Positions 22,070 to 34,350 of a stretch of 64,000 nt of DNA are shown piece after piece (within the stretch, counting starts at the first letter, position 1; every line of letters begins with the position of its first letter). The stretch comes from Usnea hakonensis (Eukaryota > Ascomycota > Lecanoromycetes > Lecanorales > Parmeliaceae), in NCBI GenBank assembly GCA_013423325.1, contig BLJB01000090.1:122489-186488 (forward strand). Direction: 5' to 3'. A model generated the notes under the pieces. That model saw only the letters and a list, made by a program, of their open reading frames with translations. It was not told the DNA's origin and did no database searches. The translations under genes and the position numbers were made by a program.

Positions 22070-23878
22070 TCACGGCGGTTTCGCCCACGGTGCCCTGGTT
22101 GGCGGAGGCATTGACTGCGCAGCGGCCGACTCCTCCCCGCTTGATGCAGAAGGTATCCCTGTGTTCGCAGGCGGAGGGCTGGAGCCTGACGGGGGTGATG
22201 CGGCATTGGTAGGTACTGATGCTGCTACCGTTGCTGCTGGATGCTTACCTGCCCACGGCGCTATGGTCCCGGACTCGGAGACGGTTCGTGGCGTGCCTCT
22301 GCTAGAGACTGGAGCGGCGGTGCTCTCGTCCCTTCCTGGATCGAGCATTGTCCCAGGTGCGCTGGCCCAGGGGGCTGCTGTGCCTATCAAGGGACTGGGG
22401 TTGGCACGACCTAAATTTTTGTGTGCATGTCGTGCTGTGGTTCTGGACTCGGGCACGGAGGGGGGCGTTCCTTTGCTTGCTAGTGGGGATGCTTTGCCTT
22501 CGGATGGTTCGATGACTGTGGTGGAGCCGGTCGCCCAAGGGGCTGCCGTGCCGACTAAGGGATTGGGTTTAGGTGGGAGGTTGCCGGGCATGCTCGTTGT
22601 TTGGCTTGCCCATGGCGCTTGGGTGCCTGATTGAGGGGGTCCGCGGGGAGCTGCGACTTTCTCGGCGGATGATGAGTTTAATCCTTCTCGTACGGGCTGG
22701 TGGGCTGCGTGGACCGAAGTGGATGGCGGTGTGGCGTCGGGGTCCCGGTCGAAGCTGAAGAGGGAGCCGAAGCGGAAATGCTGCACGACGGGGAACTTGG
22801 ACAGCACTTCTGCGTTGTACATTTTGATCATGCCTTTGTTGATTTTGCCCCAACCCGTGCGGATGCCGGAAATGTCGTAGAGCATAGGGGAATGCTCCCA
22901 AAAAGGGCCCTTTTTGACATCGTGGATGAAGCCGATGGCGCTGAAGTACATGTTCTGGTGCCTGCGCCCTTCGACAGCGGAGATTTTGGCGACGTCCGAG
23001 GGATTAGGGGCGTCGGGAAGAGATCCTTCGATAGGGGTTTTGTCGGTGGGGGAGATGGCGGGCCCGTATTGGGCGCTGCCGAAGATGTAGGGGATGAAGG
23101 AGTGGTCGTCTAGGCCCCAGACACCGTGGGAACCGGCGGGTTCGAGGGTGTAAGTTAGGATGAGGCGACGAATTAATGAAAGATAGGGGACGATGAGGCC
23201 AAGGACTATGGCACGTTCTTCATTTCCTGGGGGGTATTGTTCGGACTGGGGGCTGAAGCCACCGAGTTTCCATATGCATCCTAGAAATGCAAGGAAGGAA
23301 AGTTCATGGCCAGAACCGTAGTCGAGACGCTGCGATGAGCCAAAGCTACCGAGGAAATAGGACGACAATTCCACTTCGGATGTGATTTGTGAGTCATGAG
23401 GAAATTGCAGAACAGACTGGGGCAGATGCGAATTCAGAAACCCTGCCGTTCGCTCCTCAACTGTCTGATACCATTTTCTGAAACTCGAATTGCCGAATCG
23501 GCGAGGACCAGGGTCTGGCGGTATCTCATCTACAATTTGATCGAGGTTTCCAAGCAGATTTTTGAGGCTCTGTACAGTTTCTGAACAATGTACCGCTGGG
23601 CCGCCCAATTCCCAGCCCAAGTCCCATGTTTGGATTAGCTTGTGAGGTGTTGGAGAAAGCTCTATGAGTGTTGGAAACATTGCTCGATTGAGCTGGAGCA
23701 GGAAGGTCATGATATCGCCATAGGCTTTTGATACAAGAAAAGTAGAAACATCATGGCCTTCATTGATGTTCTTGATGGGTGTCTTGAAAGTGTGTGGTTC
23801 AGTCTTGGGTAAGAGTTCTAGGGAAGGTGCAGTAGGTGCACTGTCAGTTTTTAACACTTGGGTGATGGATGGTTCCAT
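22070..23878 (-). CDS. Ser/Thr protein phosphatase 2A activator PTPA (Rrd/Ypa peptidyl-prolyl isomerase)
   Basis: PTPA activates PP2A catalytic subunits and has peptidyl-prolyl isomerase activity; fungi carry two paralogues, Rrd1 and Rrd2. A single exon encodes 602 aa. The PTPA fold covers about residues 35-400: LVSKAYGDIMTFLLQLNRAM, FRKWYQTVEERT, LDYGSGHELSFLAFLGCIWKL, AGSHGVWGLDDHSFIPYIFGSAQ, and MYFSAIGFIHDVKKGPFWEHSPMLYDIS, ending VQHFRFGSLFSF. The last ~190 residues are a Pro/Ser/Thr-rich tail with several GTxAPWA-type repeats ending in APWAKPP. The APWA repeats point to the Rrd1-like branch (inference). The start is 131 bp from the divergent AT-hook gene, so the promoter is probably shared. 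Confidence 0.94.
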   Translation of the reverse strand: MEPSITQVLKTDSAPTAPSLELLPKTEPHTFKTPIKNINEGHDVSTFLVSKAYGDIMTFLLQLNRAMFPTLIELSPTPHKLIQTWDLGWELGGPAVHCSETVQSLKNLLGNLDQIVDEIPPDPGPRRFGNSSFRKWYQTVEERTAGFLNSHLPQSVLQFPHDSQITSEVELSSYFLGSFGSSQRLDYGSGHELSFLAFLGCIWKLGGFSPQSEQYPPGNEERAIVLGLIVPYLSLIRRLILTYTLEPAGSHGVWGLDDHSFIPYIFGSAQYGPAISPTDKTPIEGSLPDAPNPSDVAKISAVEGRRHQNMYFSAIGFIHDVKKGPFWEHSPMLYDISGIRTGWGKINKGMIKMYNAEVLSKFPVVQHFRFGSLFSFDRDPDATPPSTSVHAAHQPVREGLNSSSAEKVAAPRGPPQSGTQAPWASQTTSMPGNLPPKPNPLVGTAAPWATGSTTVIEPSEGKASPLASKGTPPSVPESRTTARHAHKNLGRANPSPLIGTAAPWASAPGTMLDPGRDESTAAPVSSRGTPRTVSESGTIAPWAGKHPAATVAASVPTNAASPPSGSSPPPANTGIPSASSGEESAAAQSMPPPTRAPWAKPP

Positions 23879-24009
23879 GTCATAAGCGCTTGTTCATTCT
23901 TTCTTACTCCCAGACTACGTATTTGAGATTGAGCTCGATTGTACGGAGTAGGCTTCAGCTGAATTGGAGTCTTGATCAAATGTTTATAGGTGCACCGTGT
24001 CTATGAAAA

Positions 24010-26312
24010 ATGGCAACTTTAGGCGAGAGTCCGAGCGCTAAGATTCTCCGCGAAGCGCTGGCAACCGTGCGACGCGATGCCCTTCCAATCTTGTCAACAG
24101 TAAGGCTTGCCCCTGAAAACAATCCTATCACACTCATTACAGCGACTGATGACTTTGTAGAACAGCATGTTGATGTTGAGAGGGTTGTTTGGCCGCTCGG
24201 AGCACACCATTGACAACAGTAATCATCAGGTGCAAGAAGACGTGAATGATGGTCACGATGTGGACACGCCCGTGGATCAGACGAATACTGACACACCTCT
24301 GATCGTGTCGCCGAATCATGCAAAAGACATCATGTCTGATGTACCAGATCGATCTGTGGAGGAAGCTGCAAATATTGTGAACGATCTCGCTCTCGGTGAC
24401 GTTCCCCCACCGCCTCCAAAACCTACAGTACTGGGCAGGAGAAAGCGCCAGCAGGCGGATGCGCTGGATGCGCCTCTTAGAAAACGCATTGCGATGGATG
24501 GTTCAGTCAATAAGACTAACCACGAGACCACTACCATGTCTGCCGATAATAATGCTGGGAATGGAGGCAGATCCACCCCTGTATCGTCAGCAATCCGTAA
24601 TATAGCTCCCAGGAAGTTGTCCAGGCCAAAAAAAGAGCAGCAGAAACGGCACATGGCACAGACCCATCCGGCGGCGCAAAGGAGCGCGGACATTTGGGAC
24701 CCTGCGCCTAGTCCCAACAAGCAAATCGAGCAGCTAGCTTCTCGTCCTACCTCGACGAACAACTCCTCGACTTCGAAAGTAAAACCACGACCCCGGGGGC
24801 GTCCTCCATCCAAGAAGACGAAAAATGCGAAGAAACGATCGTCGACAAAACAACGAAGCCCTGACTTGCGCTCGCTGCAAGGGAAAAGTTTGGTTCGTGC
24901 CAAAGCACCGAAAGCCAGCGATGAGGGTGCGGGAGACGTAGGCTGTGATGTTGAAACAAGCCCAAGACTTCAGAGTCAAGTCGCCAGCGAAGAAAATGAG
25001 GAGGAGGAAGAGGAAACGGCAGCAGAGGGAAGACAGGATCGAGAAGAAGCCATCGTCCGGAACGGACAAACCTCACATCAGCCGATTGAAGGAGCAGAGA
25101 CCGCAGAGGCTGGAGAGGAGGGTTCTGACTTCGAAGATCCTACTCAGAGCCTCGATACCGACGAGGATAATGATGAAGTAGAAGAAGAAGTGGAACTTTT
25201 TGGCCAAGATGAGGCCTGGAGGAATGTTCTAGAAGGGGCACGATCTGTTTGCGGCCCAAAGCTACTGCGCAATCGAATGCCGAAAGTCTTCACCCAGTCT
25301 ATCAAGGACCTGATTTACAACGTCAAGGAAACTAGGACTTTATACGAGCACGTCTTAGCTTCAAGAGAAACTGATCGCGAGTCTTTTAATGAGGTCAATG
25401 ACCAGGTAAAAGAGAGCCTCAATACAATAGAAGGTCAGATCAGAAGGCTGTCAGAGAAGACGGCTGGTACAACAGGCCCTGAAATGATAAGAGACATTTT
25501 TGCTCGCGCAATTCCAGCAATGGTCTTTCTGCTACGGTCAGCCATGGTCTCCCGAATGTACTACTCCGAGGAACAAGGTAGTCTTCAGACTCTCAATGAG
25601 ACTGTCCACGGGATTAGAGAGATATCTCGTATCCTGAAGATTACAACTCTTTTATGCGAAAAAGCAACAAATTGGAAGGCTAAGCCGGCCATGACTAGCC
25701 GACCGATCGTAAGGCCCACAACTCGGAAAATGTTTCCAAACCTCAAAAGCATCAGGGAAGCTTTCGCAAGAAGGTTAGCTGACCAGGAGAGGAGAAGGAA
25801 AGGGAAGCAAAATGCCGTGGACTCTGGACAAAGCTGGGATGAGCTCGTCCGGTCATCCCAGCATACGAAGCTGGAAGCAGGGAGGCTGGATGATATCGAG
25901 CTTAGGAAGCTCAAGGAATCCCGGGAGAAAGAGGACGAGGTGCGCCGAAAGGGCAAACGAACATTCAGTCAATGGAAAGAAGATTTGTCAAGTGTAGAAA
26001 GGCAGTTCCAACAAACCGATGGACATGTTAGCTCTAACACAGAGTGGTCTGAAGAGGAGGAACTGCAGCTCTATATCGAGCTGGAGGCAGGCTATATAGC
26101 CGAATTGACAAGTAAGCTTATAAATGACTCTTCAGCGGTGTCGTTGCTGTTCGCTCATCACTTTTGCAGCTCAGGAGCGGTATCTCAACATACTGAATAA
26201 CCCTGTCCTTCAGAACAAGCTACCTGATCACATACGAAAGCAAGCGTTGGAATTCAAGCCATACTTGCTGGATCAATTAGGCCCGGTAGATTGGGTAACT
26301 AGCATCGAATAG
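24010..26312 (+). CDS. AT-hook nuclear protein with SANT/Myb-like C-terminus, function unknown
   Basis: Three exons (24010-24099, 24161-26111, 26170-26312) sum to 2184 nt, 727 aa. The N-terminal third is polar and basic, with the AT-hook KPRPRGRPPSKK at about 228-239 followed by Lys/Arg-rich sequence and an acidic stretch (EENEEEEEE, DEDNDEVEEEVE). The central part (VFTQSIKDLIYNVKETRTLYEHVL onward) is predicted helical. The C-terminus, EWSEEEELQLYIELEAGY then RYLNILNNPVLQNKLPDHIRKQALEFKP, resembles a divergent SANT/Myb-like fold. I do not recognise a named orthologue; a chromatin role is inferred. The last intron interrupts this C-terminal domain. The gene is divergent from PTPA. Confidence 0.82.
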
Positions 26313-27547
26313 CATTCTAACTACCAGTCTTACTGTGCCTATGAATTCCTAATTTGAAAGGCCTCGCAGCACGAAGAATGGCATCTTGCGAAGGATTTGC
26401 CAAAGCCACCGGATGATCAAAACCCATCCATTGCCCTGTGAAACTTGCCTGTCCCACAATCTCGCTACAGTTGTTGGTACTATCATGATAATTGCTTTTA
26501 CTTACGCGATTTGGTTCCCTAGACTACGATTTGAGACGATGAGGTTCTTTTGTTAGACTAAGGTTTACAGTCTCGAGTATTCAATCACCTAGCCACAACG
26601 TTTCAAACTTACCGATCCTACCGCGTTAAACTACCACTGGTACCATTGCTATCATTGTATGGTTGAGGCTGACAAGGTGGCTCTGGAATAGCTACGAACA
26701 AAACATTGGTCCATGCAAAGAAGAACACCTCTCTCAGCACTCCACCGAAGCGGACACTCTGCTTGAGCTTCGAGGCAACCTTTTCTAAGTCTTTCATGAA
26801 TGACACCGAGTGTTGAGAAAAATTTCTTGTAAAAGGTATGCTTATGGAATCTTAAGTGGTGTGGCTCTGGGATTGGGGGAAAGATGTCGAGCGTCTTGCA
26901 GATATGGGAAGTTCCAGAAACGTGGATGTGAGATCCCTGCGCCCCCGAGATACATATTGCCAGCTCTTTGACGGTGGAAAGACTAGCTGGCTGAAATGCA
27001 GAGAGATAAAAAGTAGGCGTACGAGCATTTTGCAGAAAGCATATGGGCAGTATACCTCTACTGGGGAGGCTAGATCAGATTAGCCTTGACTAAGACACCT
27101 TACGCGAGGTGTTGATGTTACAGATAATCGTGGAAGAAGGGTGAGTTGCTAGAAGGCTGAAGGCCATCTTAGGAGGCCATACTGCGTCACGCGGGATTGT
27201 TTGTATATAATGCGTCACCTCAGAACACGAAAACAACCACATGGTCTTCGCAGAAGCCTCACAGGCCATATGGGTAGTTCTACTTCGTAGCTTGACAATC
27301 AAGCTACATCCTTCCATTATTCTATCGAGTATTGGTAGCTCAGTGCAACTCACTGACGCTACCCTGCTTTCGTTGCTCTGGTAGAAGCCGATGTTTATCC
27401 GAGTTTTTGGCTCTCTCCGTTAGAAGTCGAACCACTTTAACCTTGCTTTTCAACGGTCGCTAGAAGGCACACAAAAGTGGTTCCCGAACATAGCTTCCCG
27501 GTAAGAGAGAGACCTCACAGACCTGTCAGTCTATTCGTTGGCTGACT
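26313..27547. other. Intergenic region upstream of SNF2 gene
   Basis: About 1.2 kb without a supported gene. A 62-codon minus-strand frame at 26618-26806 has a hydrophobic centre but no homologue I recognise. Confidence 0.45.
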
Positions 27548-30500
27548 ATGGATCCCAGAAAGCGGCGAGTACAGGCAAGGCGTCTGCCTGGACAGTTGGG
27601 ACTACGGGGACGAAACACCTTGAACTCGACACAGGTCCCGAACTTTAGCTTCGAGCCTCAAGTACTACCACAAAATAATTCCGGTCGAACATTCCGGGTA
27701 CCAAGCCCGACAGATAGTGAGGAAGAAGAGCTATTGCTACTCGAAGAAGGCCATCTGGACTCCTCTCTGCCTACACAATTGAGTGCTGGAAAGACGCGCC
27801 AATTACAAGACTTCAAATTCTTTGGCGCTCACCACGGTCGGCGGCCAGACATCGGAGACTCTAGCTCACTCTTCTCGGAAAATAGCCCAGCTCCGCCTCA
27901 AGTCCAAGAGAAAGAAGCTCAGTGCTTTCTCTTCGATAGATCTGCACTTTCAACACAGCAACAATTCAGCTTTAATCTATCTCCACCTTCCATTATGGTA
28001 GTGGAACGAGAGCCGCCCAAGGCGACTCCTCAAAAGCCTCCACAACCAACCTTCCCAGCCATACAGCAGCCTGAATTTGGCAAGCCAAGCCCTCTTGGAA
28101 ACCGAGTGCAGCCCCCCAATGTCTTCAACATTCCAAAGCCTCACCAACCGCGACCAGAACATCATCAGTCCGTGCCTCCAGTGGGAGGCTCACACCTGCA
28201 GCACGTGAAAGATATCGCGCATAAGGTTGTAGATCCATTCCGCTCTGGACAGGCTTCGCAACCAGTATCTATTCATTCAAGTCCAGACGTTGTGGAAATC
28301 TCGCGGCCGGCAGCTCCTCCAGTATGGAGTAACTACATTAGGCCTGCACCTACCTACTCGTCTTTGAATCCTTCCAGCGGGTGGTCGTCAGTCAACAATT
28401 ACCAACGGCCAATGGTCGATCTCACAAAACCCCAATTTCCGTCATACTCCGACCCTGCACTTCTTCAAGATCACTTCGGCGCCGCGGACCCCTTTCTATA
28501 CATTGACTCTGGAAAGGCCACAGAGAATATCAAAGCGCTTCTTGAAGGCGCCTTCGAGGATGAAGATGACAAGCCACGGACGCGCAGCAGAAAGAGAAAT
28601 GTTGATGCTGCAGTGGCAGGATTGACGGACAAGCTCAATGGACTGGAGGTACAAGCCGAGCAAGAAAAAGAGAACCCAGAGGGCGACGAGGAAGAGGAAG
28701 ACGATGGTACAGTGGAAGGCCTCAAAGTGCGACTCTTGCCTCATCAAGTAGATGGTGTTGCCTGGATGAGGGACAAGGAGACTGGGGTAAAGAAGAAGAG
28801 CGGAGTCTTACCCAAAGGTGGAATTCTGGCTGATGACATGGGGCTTGGAAAGACCATCCAGTCCATCGCGCTGCTACTTACCAACCCTCGACCCTCCCCT
28901 GCATTTACCAACGTTGCGACTGACAAGAAAACGTTATCCGCGAATGTTGGGAAGAGTACCCTCGTAGTGGCGCCTCTTGCGCTCATCAAACAGTGGGAGG
29001 CCGAGATCAAGAATCGTGTGCTGGACAGTCATATGCTGCGTGTACGAGTTCACCACGGCCCACAGCGCACTAAGCGATTTGAGGATCTTAAAAGATACGA
29101 TGTCGTCATTACAACCTATCAGATTCTAGTATCAGAACACAGCAGCTCTTCAGAGCGCGAAGATGGGCCCCAGGCTGGCTGCTTTGGAATCCACTGGTAT
29201 CGTGTCATACTCGACGAGGCGCACACCATCAAAAATAGGAACGCTAAAGCAACCAAGGCATGCTACGCTCTCAGAGCTGAGTACAGGTGGTGTTTGACCG
29301 GCACGCCAATGCAAAACAATCTAGACGAGTTGCAGAGTCTGATCAAATTCTTGAGGATCAAGCCATACGATGACCTCTCAATCTGGAAAGATCAAATTAC
29401 CCGGCCAATGAGCCAAGGGCGTGGTGGAGTCGCCATGAAGCGATTGCAATTCTACCTAAAAGCTTTTATGAAACGACGCACGAAGGACGTCCTAAAGCAG
29501 GAAGGCGCACTCAATCCTGGTGGCAAGCCAAGCAAAAACGGCTCCAGCAACGGTTTCAAGATTACCGCACGAAAGATTGAGAGTGTGCTCGCTGACTTTG
29601 GCCCCGATGAACGGAGATTCTATGATCGTCTCGAACAACGGACTGACAAGAGCTTGGAGCAGATGATGGGTGGAGAAAAGATCAATTACGCCAGCGCTTT
29701 GGTTCTTCTTTTGCGACTTCGTCAGGCTTGCAACCATCCCCAGCTTGTAGGTGGCAGTATGGCTAAGGATAAAGATGCTCTGACTACGGGCCAGGGCCTA
29801 GGCAGTCAGACGCCTCGAAAATCAAAGGTAGCAGAAGATGACATGGATGAAATGGCAAACCTCCTTGGCGGTCTGAGCGTAAAGACGAAGCAATGTGATA
29901 CCTGTCAAATCGAACTTGGCAAGGATGAAATATCTGCTGGCTCAATACGGTGTACCGAATGCGAAGAAGATCTGGCAGCCCAAAAAGGTCGACGCGAAAC
30001 CAAAAAGCATAAGAAACACCGTATATCAACGAAGGGCAAACCGGACGAATCGAAGCCTAGACACTCCAGGAAGCGGAATGTTGTACTTGACGACTCTGAT
30101 GAAGAGGCAGACGGAGATTGGATTGTGCCCGAGCACCAACGGCTTACGGCAAGTCTCGGCAGAGCTGGTGGCAGTGATGATGAGAATGCTGAAGGCGGCG
30201 GCGAATCGTTGGCTTCATTTGACACGGATACAGAAGAAGATTCTCGTGTCAAAAAATTAAGTTCCAATCGACATAAAGCCATCAGCGTTGATGCAACAGA
30301 CGAAAATGACGACCACTCGTCACAGGACTCGTCAACGGAGGAAGAAGATTCCGAAGAAGAGGTCTACTCAGACTCAGAGCCCTCGCTTGCCTCCATCACA
30401 ACATCGACCAAAATTCAGCATCTTCTCAAGATCCTCCACCGCGAGTCCGCTACGCACAAGTTTATCGTTTTCTCTCAATTCACCTCTATGCTCGACCTCA

Positions 30501-31276
30501 TTGAACCCTTCCTACGGCGGGACAATCTGGTTTTCACCCGATACGATGGCAGCATGCGCAATGATCTACGCGAGGCGAGCCTTGAACGACTGCGGAACAA
30601 TAGCAAGTGCCGTGTTCTGCTTTGTAGTCTCAAATGCGGATCGTTGGGCTTGAATCTCACTGCTGCTTCGAGAGTGGTCATCTTAGAACCGTTCTGGAAC
30701 CCATTCGGTACGTACATGTCTTGGTAATTGCTCGAAATTGGCAACAGCTATTGAGCTGAGAGTCATATCTGGGAAACAAATACCGCATCATCCCGCACCT
30801 TTACCTCCACCCCAGAACCGTCTTATAACTAAAGATCTCAAAGAAGTAGTGCTAATGTTGAATGTTGCGCAGTGGAAGAGCAAGCTATCGATCGTGTCCA
30901 TCGCCTCAATCAGACTGTAGATGTTACGGTCTACAAATTGACGATTGCCAATACAGTCGAAGCGCGTATCCTAGAATTGCAGGAAAAAAAACGGGCTCTA
31001 GCCAACGCAGCGATCGGAGGCGATAAAAACGCAGTTGGCAAGCTAAGCATGAAAGACATCTTGAATCTATTCAAGAGAGATGCGGAGCATGACGGAAAGC
31101 ACGAAGTAGACGCAGGCTTGGGAGCCAAGACCAGAATCCTGACAGCAGCGCCAAATAGTAAATCTGGCTCAGTCAACCCTGAGAAAGAAGGACAGAGTTC
31201 AAGAGCCACACCACCGGTCATGGAGCATAGGGGGGTTGGGCGGAAAGAGGACTCTATCTTCGGAAGAAGGTGGTGA
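27548..31276 (+). CDS. SNF2-family DNA-dependent ATPase (RAD5/RAD16/lodestar-like subgroup)
   Basis: Two exons (27548-30707 and 30873-31276) give 1187 aa. The N-terminal ~380 residues are low complexity. The ATPase core has motif I DDMGLGKT (~428-436), Ia LVVAPLALIKQWEAEI, II LDEAHTIKN (~554), III LTGTPMQNNLDEL, IV FIVFSQFTSMLDL, V LLCSLKCGSLGLNLTAASRVV, and VI EQAIDRVHRLNQ across the intron. Between the lobes is a Cys-rich segment (CDTCQIEL, CTECEEDL) where RAD5/RAD16 relatives carry a RING; it lacks a full RING, so ubiquitin ligase activity is uncertain. Acidic serine-rich linkers flank it. The role is probably chromatin or DNA repair translocation. The 165-nt intron is among the longer ones here. 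Confidence 0.93.
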
Positions 31277-31655
31277 TGAGTTGCACATTTCTATTGATAC
31301 GAAGATCACGACATAGACTCTGCAGTGGATATGCACATGACTCCGTAGGAGTTCATGAAATGTTTTGTAGTTTTCCGATTCTAGCCAAATGTCACTCACT
31401 CAGTTCTCCTCTATTAGAAATGCTCCAAAGTTCAGGTACGAGGGTAGTTCTCCGTAGGGCTGGACGTCGTCACCTGGGAAACCATTATTTGTAGGCCTCG
31501 GCATTTTTCTCTGCAACGCAGGAGAGCACACAAAAAAAAAATCTTGGCAACGTAATCACTCCACACCTCAAACAATGGGAACAATGCCATTGAAAGCAAG
31601 GTCCATATGATCCACATTCCACCCTTTTCCCAAAACGCTACCAATCGAGCCGACA
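31277..31655. other. Intergenic, upstream of glucanase gene
   Basis: About 380 bp with no gene; likely 3' UTR of the SNF2 gene and promoter of the glucanase gene. Confidence 0.5.
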
Positions 31656-34047
31656 ATGCCTGCCCCTTCCCCCTCCCCCCGCACCCCTCCCGCCCGCTCG
31701 TCCCACCCTCGCACTCGCCATGCCGCCGAGAGAGAAGCTAGGAAAGAACATGGAACGCCCGAAAAGGCGAAAGCAACACGGCGGAGAAGGCAGAGTGAGC
31801 AGAGTCCGGAGCGCACGCCGCAGAAACGGACGAGGGGTCCAGAAAGGAGGAGGAGGAGGAGTAGGAGGGTTGTCGTTGAGGATGAAGAGGAAGAGGAAGA
31901 GGAGGAGGAGGAGAGTGGGAGTGGCAGTGAGAGTGAGAGTGAGGTGGGGGGTAGGAAGATGAGGACGAGGGGGGAGGGACATTTCGGCAGGACGGAGCGG
32001 GAGAGGAGGGGGAGTCCTGAGCGGAGGGCTAGAATATTCCGGGGGCAGGAGAAGGGAAGGGGGTATGAGTCTGATAGTGTTACGGCGCGGGGATCGAATC
32101 TGCTGTCGATGGATGCGTTGGCGAAATTGGATGCGCTGAATGAGAAGAGTGGGGGGAGGGTGAGGGAGAGGGAGAGGGTGTGGAGTGAGAAGAAGACGGT
32201 TAGGGAGAAGGTGGCTGGGAAGGAGAAGGGTAGGCATAGGAGGAGATCGGAGGGGGTGGAGCGGAGGAGGGTGGTTAGTGGGGGGGTACTGGAGGAGGGG
32301 AGGTTGAGGAGGGCGAGGGGAGGGTATGTGGGTAAGGATGAGAAGGGGGGGAGGAGGAGGTTTGGGAAGAAGTGCTGGGTTGGGTTTGGGGTGGTGGTGC
32401 TGCTGCTGGTTATTTTGATACCGGTTGCTATTGTGGTGAGTCGGAGGAAGTCGGGACCTAGTGGTGGGAGTGGATCCTCGGGCAGTGGGAGCGATCCCAG
32501 CAACAGCAATTTGAATGGCATCAGTGAGAATGATATTCCGACGGCGGCGAAGAATACGGTTCTGGACCCGTTTACGTGGTATGATACGACGAATTTCAAT
32601 GTTACGTATACGAATGATACGGTGGGGGGGTTGTCTGTCATGGGACTGAATTCGACGTGGAATGATACGACACAGGCCAATCAGTTCGTGCCGGCGCTGA
32701 ACAAACCATGGGCTTACGGAACAATGCCCATTCGCGGCGTGAACCTTGGGGGCTGGTTGTCCATTGAGCCATTCATCACCCCAAGTCTGTTCAGTACGTA
32801 CCAGTCGAATCAGAACATCATTGACGAGTATACTTTGTCGACGCTCCTTGGGCCGACCAAAGCCGCACAGGTGATCGAGAAGCACTACTCGCAATTCATC
32901 ACCGAGAATGACTTTGCGAGTATCCAAGCAGCGGGTTTCGATCATGTGAGGATTCCATACTCCTACTGGGCAGTCACGACATATCCAGGGGATCCATATG
33001 TTGCCAAGATAAGCTGGCGATACCTGCTCAGAGGCATCGAGTACGCGAGGCAGTACGGGTTGAGGGTCAATCTGGATTTACATGCGCTTCCGGGCAGCCA
33101 GAATGGTTGGAATCACAGCGGCCGTCAGGGCCCAATTGGGTGGTTGAACGGTACCGATGGTGCGCTGAATGCACAGCGTTCGCTTGACCTTCATACCCAG
33201 CTCTCGACTTTCTTCGCCCAGCCACGGTATCAGAATGTCATTACTATCTATGGCCTCGTCAATGAACCGAAGATGACTGCCCTCTCTCAGTCAGCAGTGG
33301 TCAGCTGGACGGAGAGTGCTGCGCAAATCGTCCGCAAAAGTGGTATGAACCAGACAATCGCCTTTGGAGACGGGTTCCTGGGGCTTGCAAAATGGCAAGG
33401 GCAGCTGCAGGGGATTAGCGGAATGGTTCTGGATGCACACGAGTACACTATTTTTGACCCTAATTTGATCGTTATGAACCATACGGCCAAGGTGCAGTAT
33501 GCTTGCACTGGGTGGACGGGCCAGATGAAATTGAGCGAGGACACCACTACTGGGTAAGTTCTCCATCGCATGTCATGCACAAAAATCAAGAAGGCGGTTT
33601 GCTCATTGATCTGATAGCTTCGGACCCACTCTCTGTGGCGAATGGTCCCAAGCTGACACCGACTGCACCACCTACCTCAACGACGTCAACGCCGGCACCC
33701 GCTGGGAAGGCACCCTGAAATCTAGCGACCGAACTGTTGCGGTCACCTCTCCCGACTGCCCCTCGAAATCCTCTTCCTGCTCCTGCTCCTCCGCCAACGC
33801 CAACCCTTCTTCTTACTCCGACACGTACAAATCTTGGCTCATGATGAATGCCGAGGCGCAAATGTCGAGTTTCGAAAGTGCCTGGGGATGGTTCTATTGG
33901 ACGTGGACGACGGAGTCGGCGACGCAGTGGGATTGGAAGGCGGGCATGGCGAATGGGATCTTGCCGTCTAAGACGTGGAATAGGAATTTCAATTGTACGA
34001 CTGCGGTGCCGGATTTTGCGGGACAAGGGCTGAGTGAGAATTATTGA
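31656..34047 (+). CDS. exgD: Glucan 1,3-beta-glucosidase, membrane-anchored GH5 (exgD-like)
   Basis: Hydrolyses beta-1,3-glucan during wall remodelling. Exons 31656-33553 and 33618-34047 give 775 aa. It is a type II membrane protein: about 240 cytosolic residues, strongly basic with an acidic run (EDEEEEEEEEE), then a transmembrane helix at about 241-261 (WVGFGVVVLLLVILIPVAIVV), a Ser/Gly linker and the GH5 catalytic domain. Motifs are RGVNLGGWLSIEPF, GFDHVRIPYSYW, LHALPGSQNGWNHSG, acid/base Glu537 in GLVNEPKM, and nucleophile Glu641 in LCGEWSQA just after the intron. Asn-x-Thr/Ser sites are frequent in the outer part. N-terminal codons are unusually purine-rich, unlike the catalytic domain. 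Confidence 0.95.
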
Positions 34048-34350
34048 TTGAAGATTGGTTGGTGGCATTTCGAGGCGTTATATCACCAACTAGGGCGTAT
34101 ATACCGAGTGCAACAGGCATACGTGACTTGAGCGTATGTCACTTATCCATTTTGAAATATGTACATGATTCGTTGGACGTGGAGCATCGAAATCGAATTG
34201 ATCGTGAAGATTAATATCCTTCAAGACATATCGATCGTGAAATGAAGTAAGACATGAGCATTAGTTCTTGGGGCGTATTCATCTTTCTCAGTCTTCCACG
34301 GCCGAAAAAGAGAGCGCGAGATCGTACTCTTCGAAGACTATCATAGATCC
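34048..34350. other. Convergent 3' intergenic region
   Basis: About 300 bp between the glucanase stop and the DUF7730-like stop. Nothing further seen. Confidence 0.5.

Noticed and set aside
24316..24903. Minus-strand 195-codon frame
   Set aside because: Shadow of the AT-hook gene, whose exons and AT-hook are convincing.
26618..26806. Small minus-strand ORF with a hydrophobic centre
   Set aside because: 62 codons with no homologue, splice partner or conserved motif; chance is likely.
31568..32945. Long minus-strand frames over the glucanase N-terminus
   Set aside because: They mirror the purine-rich GGA/GAG codons of exgD and have no domain of their own.
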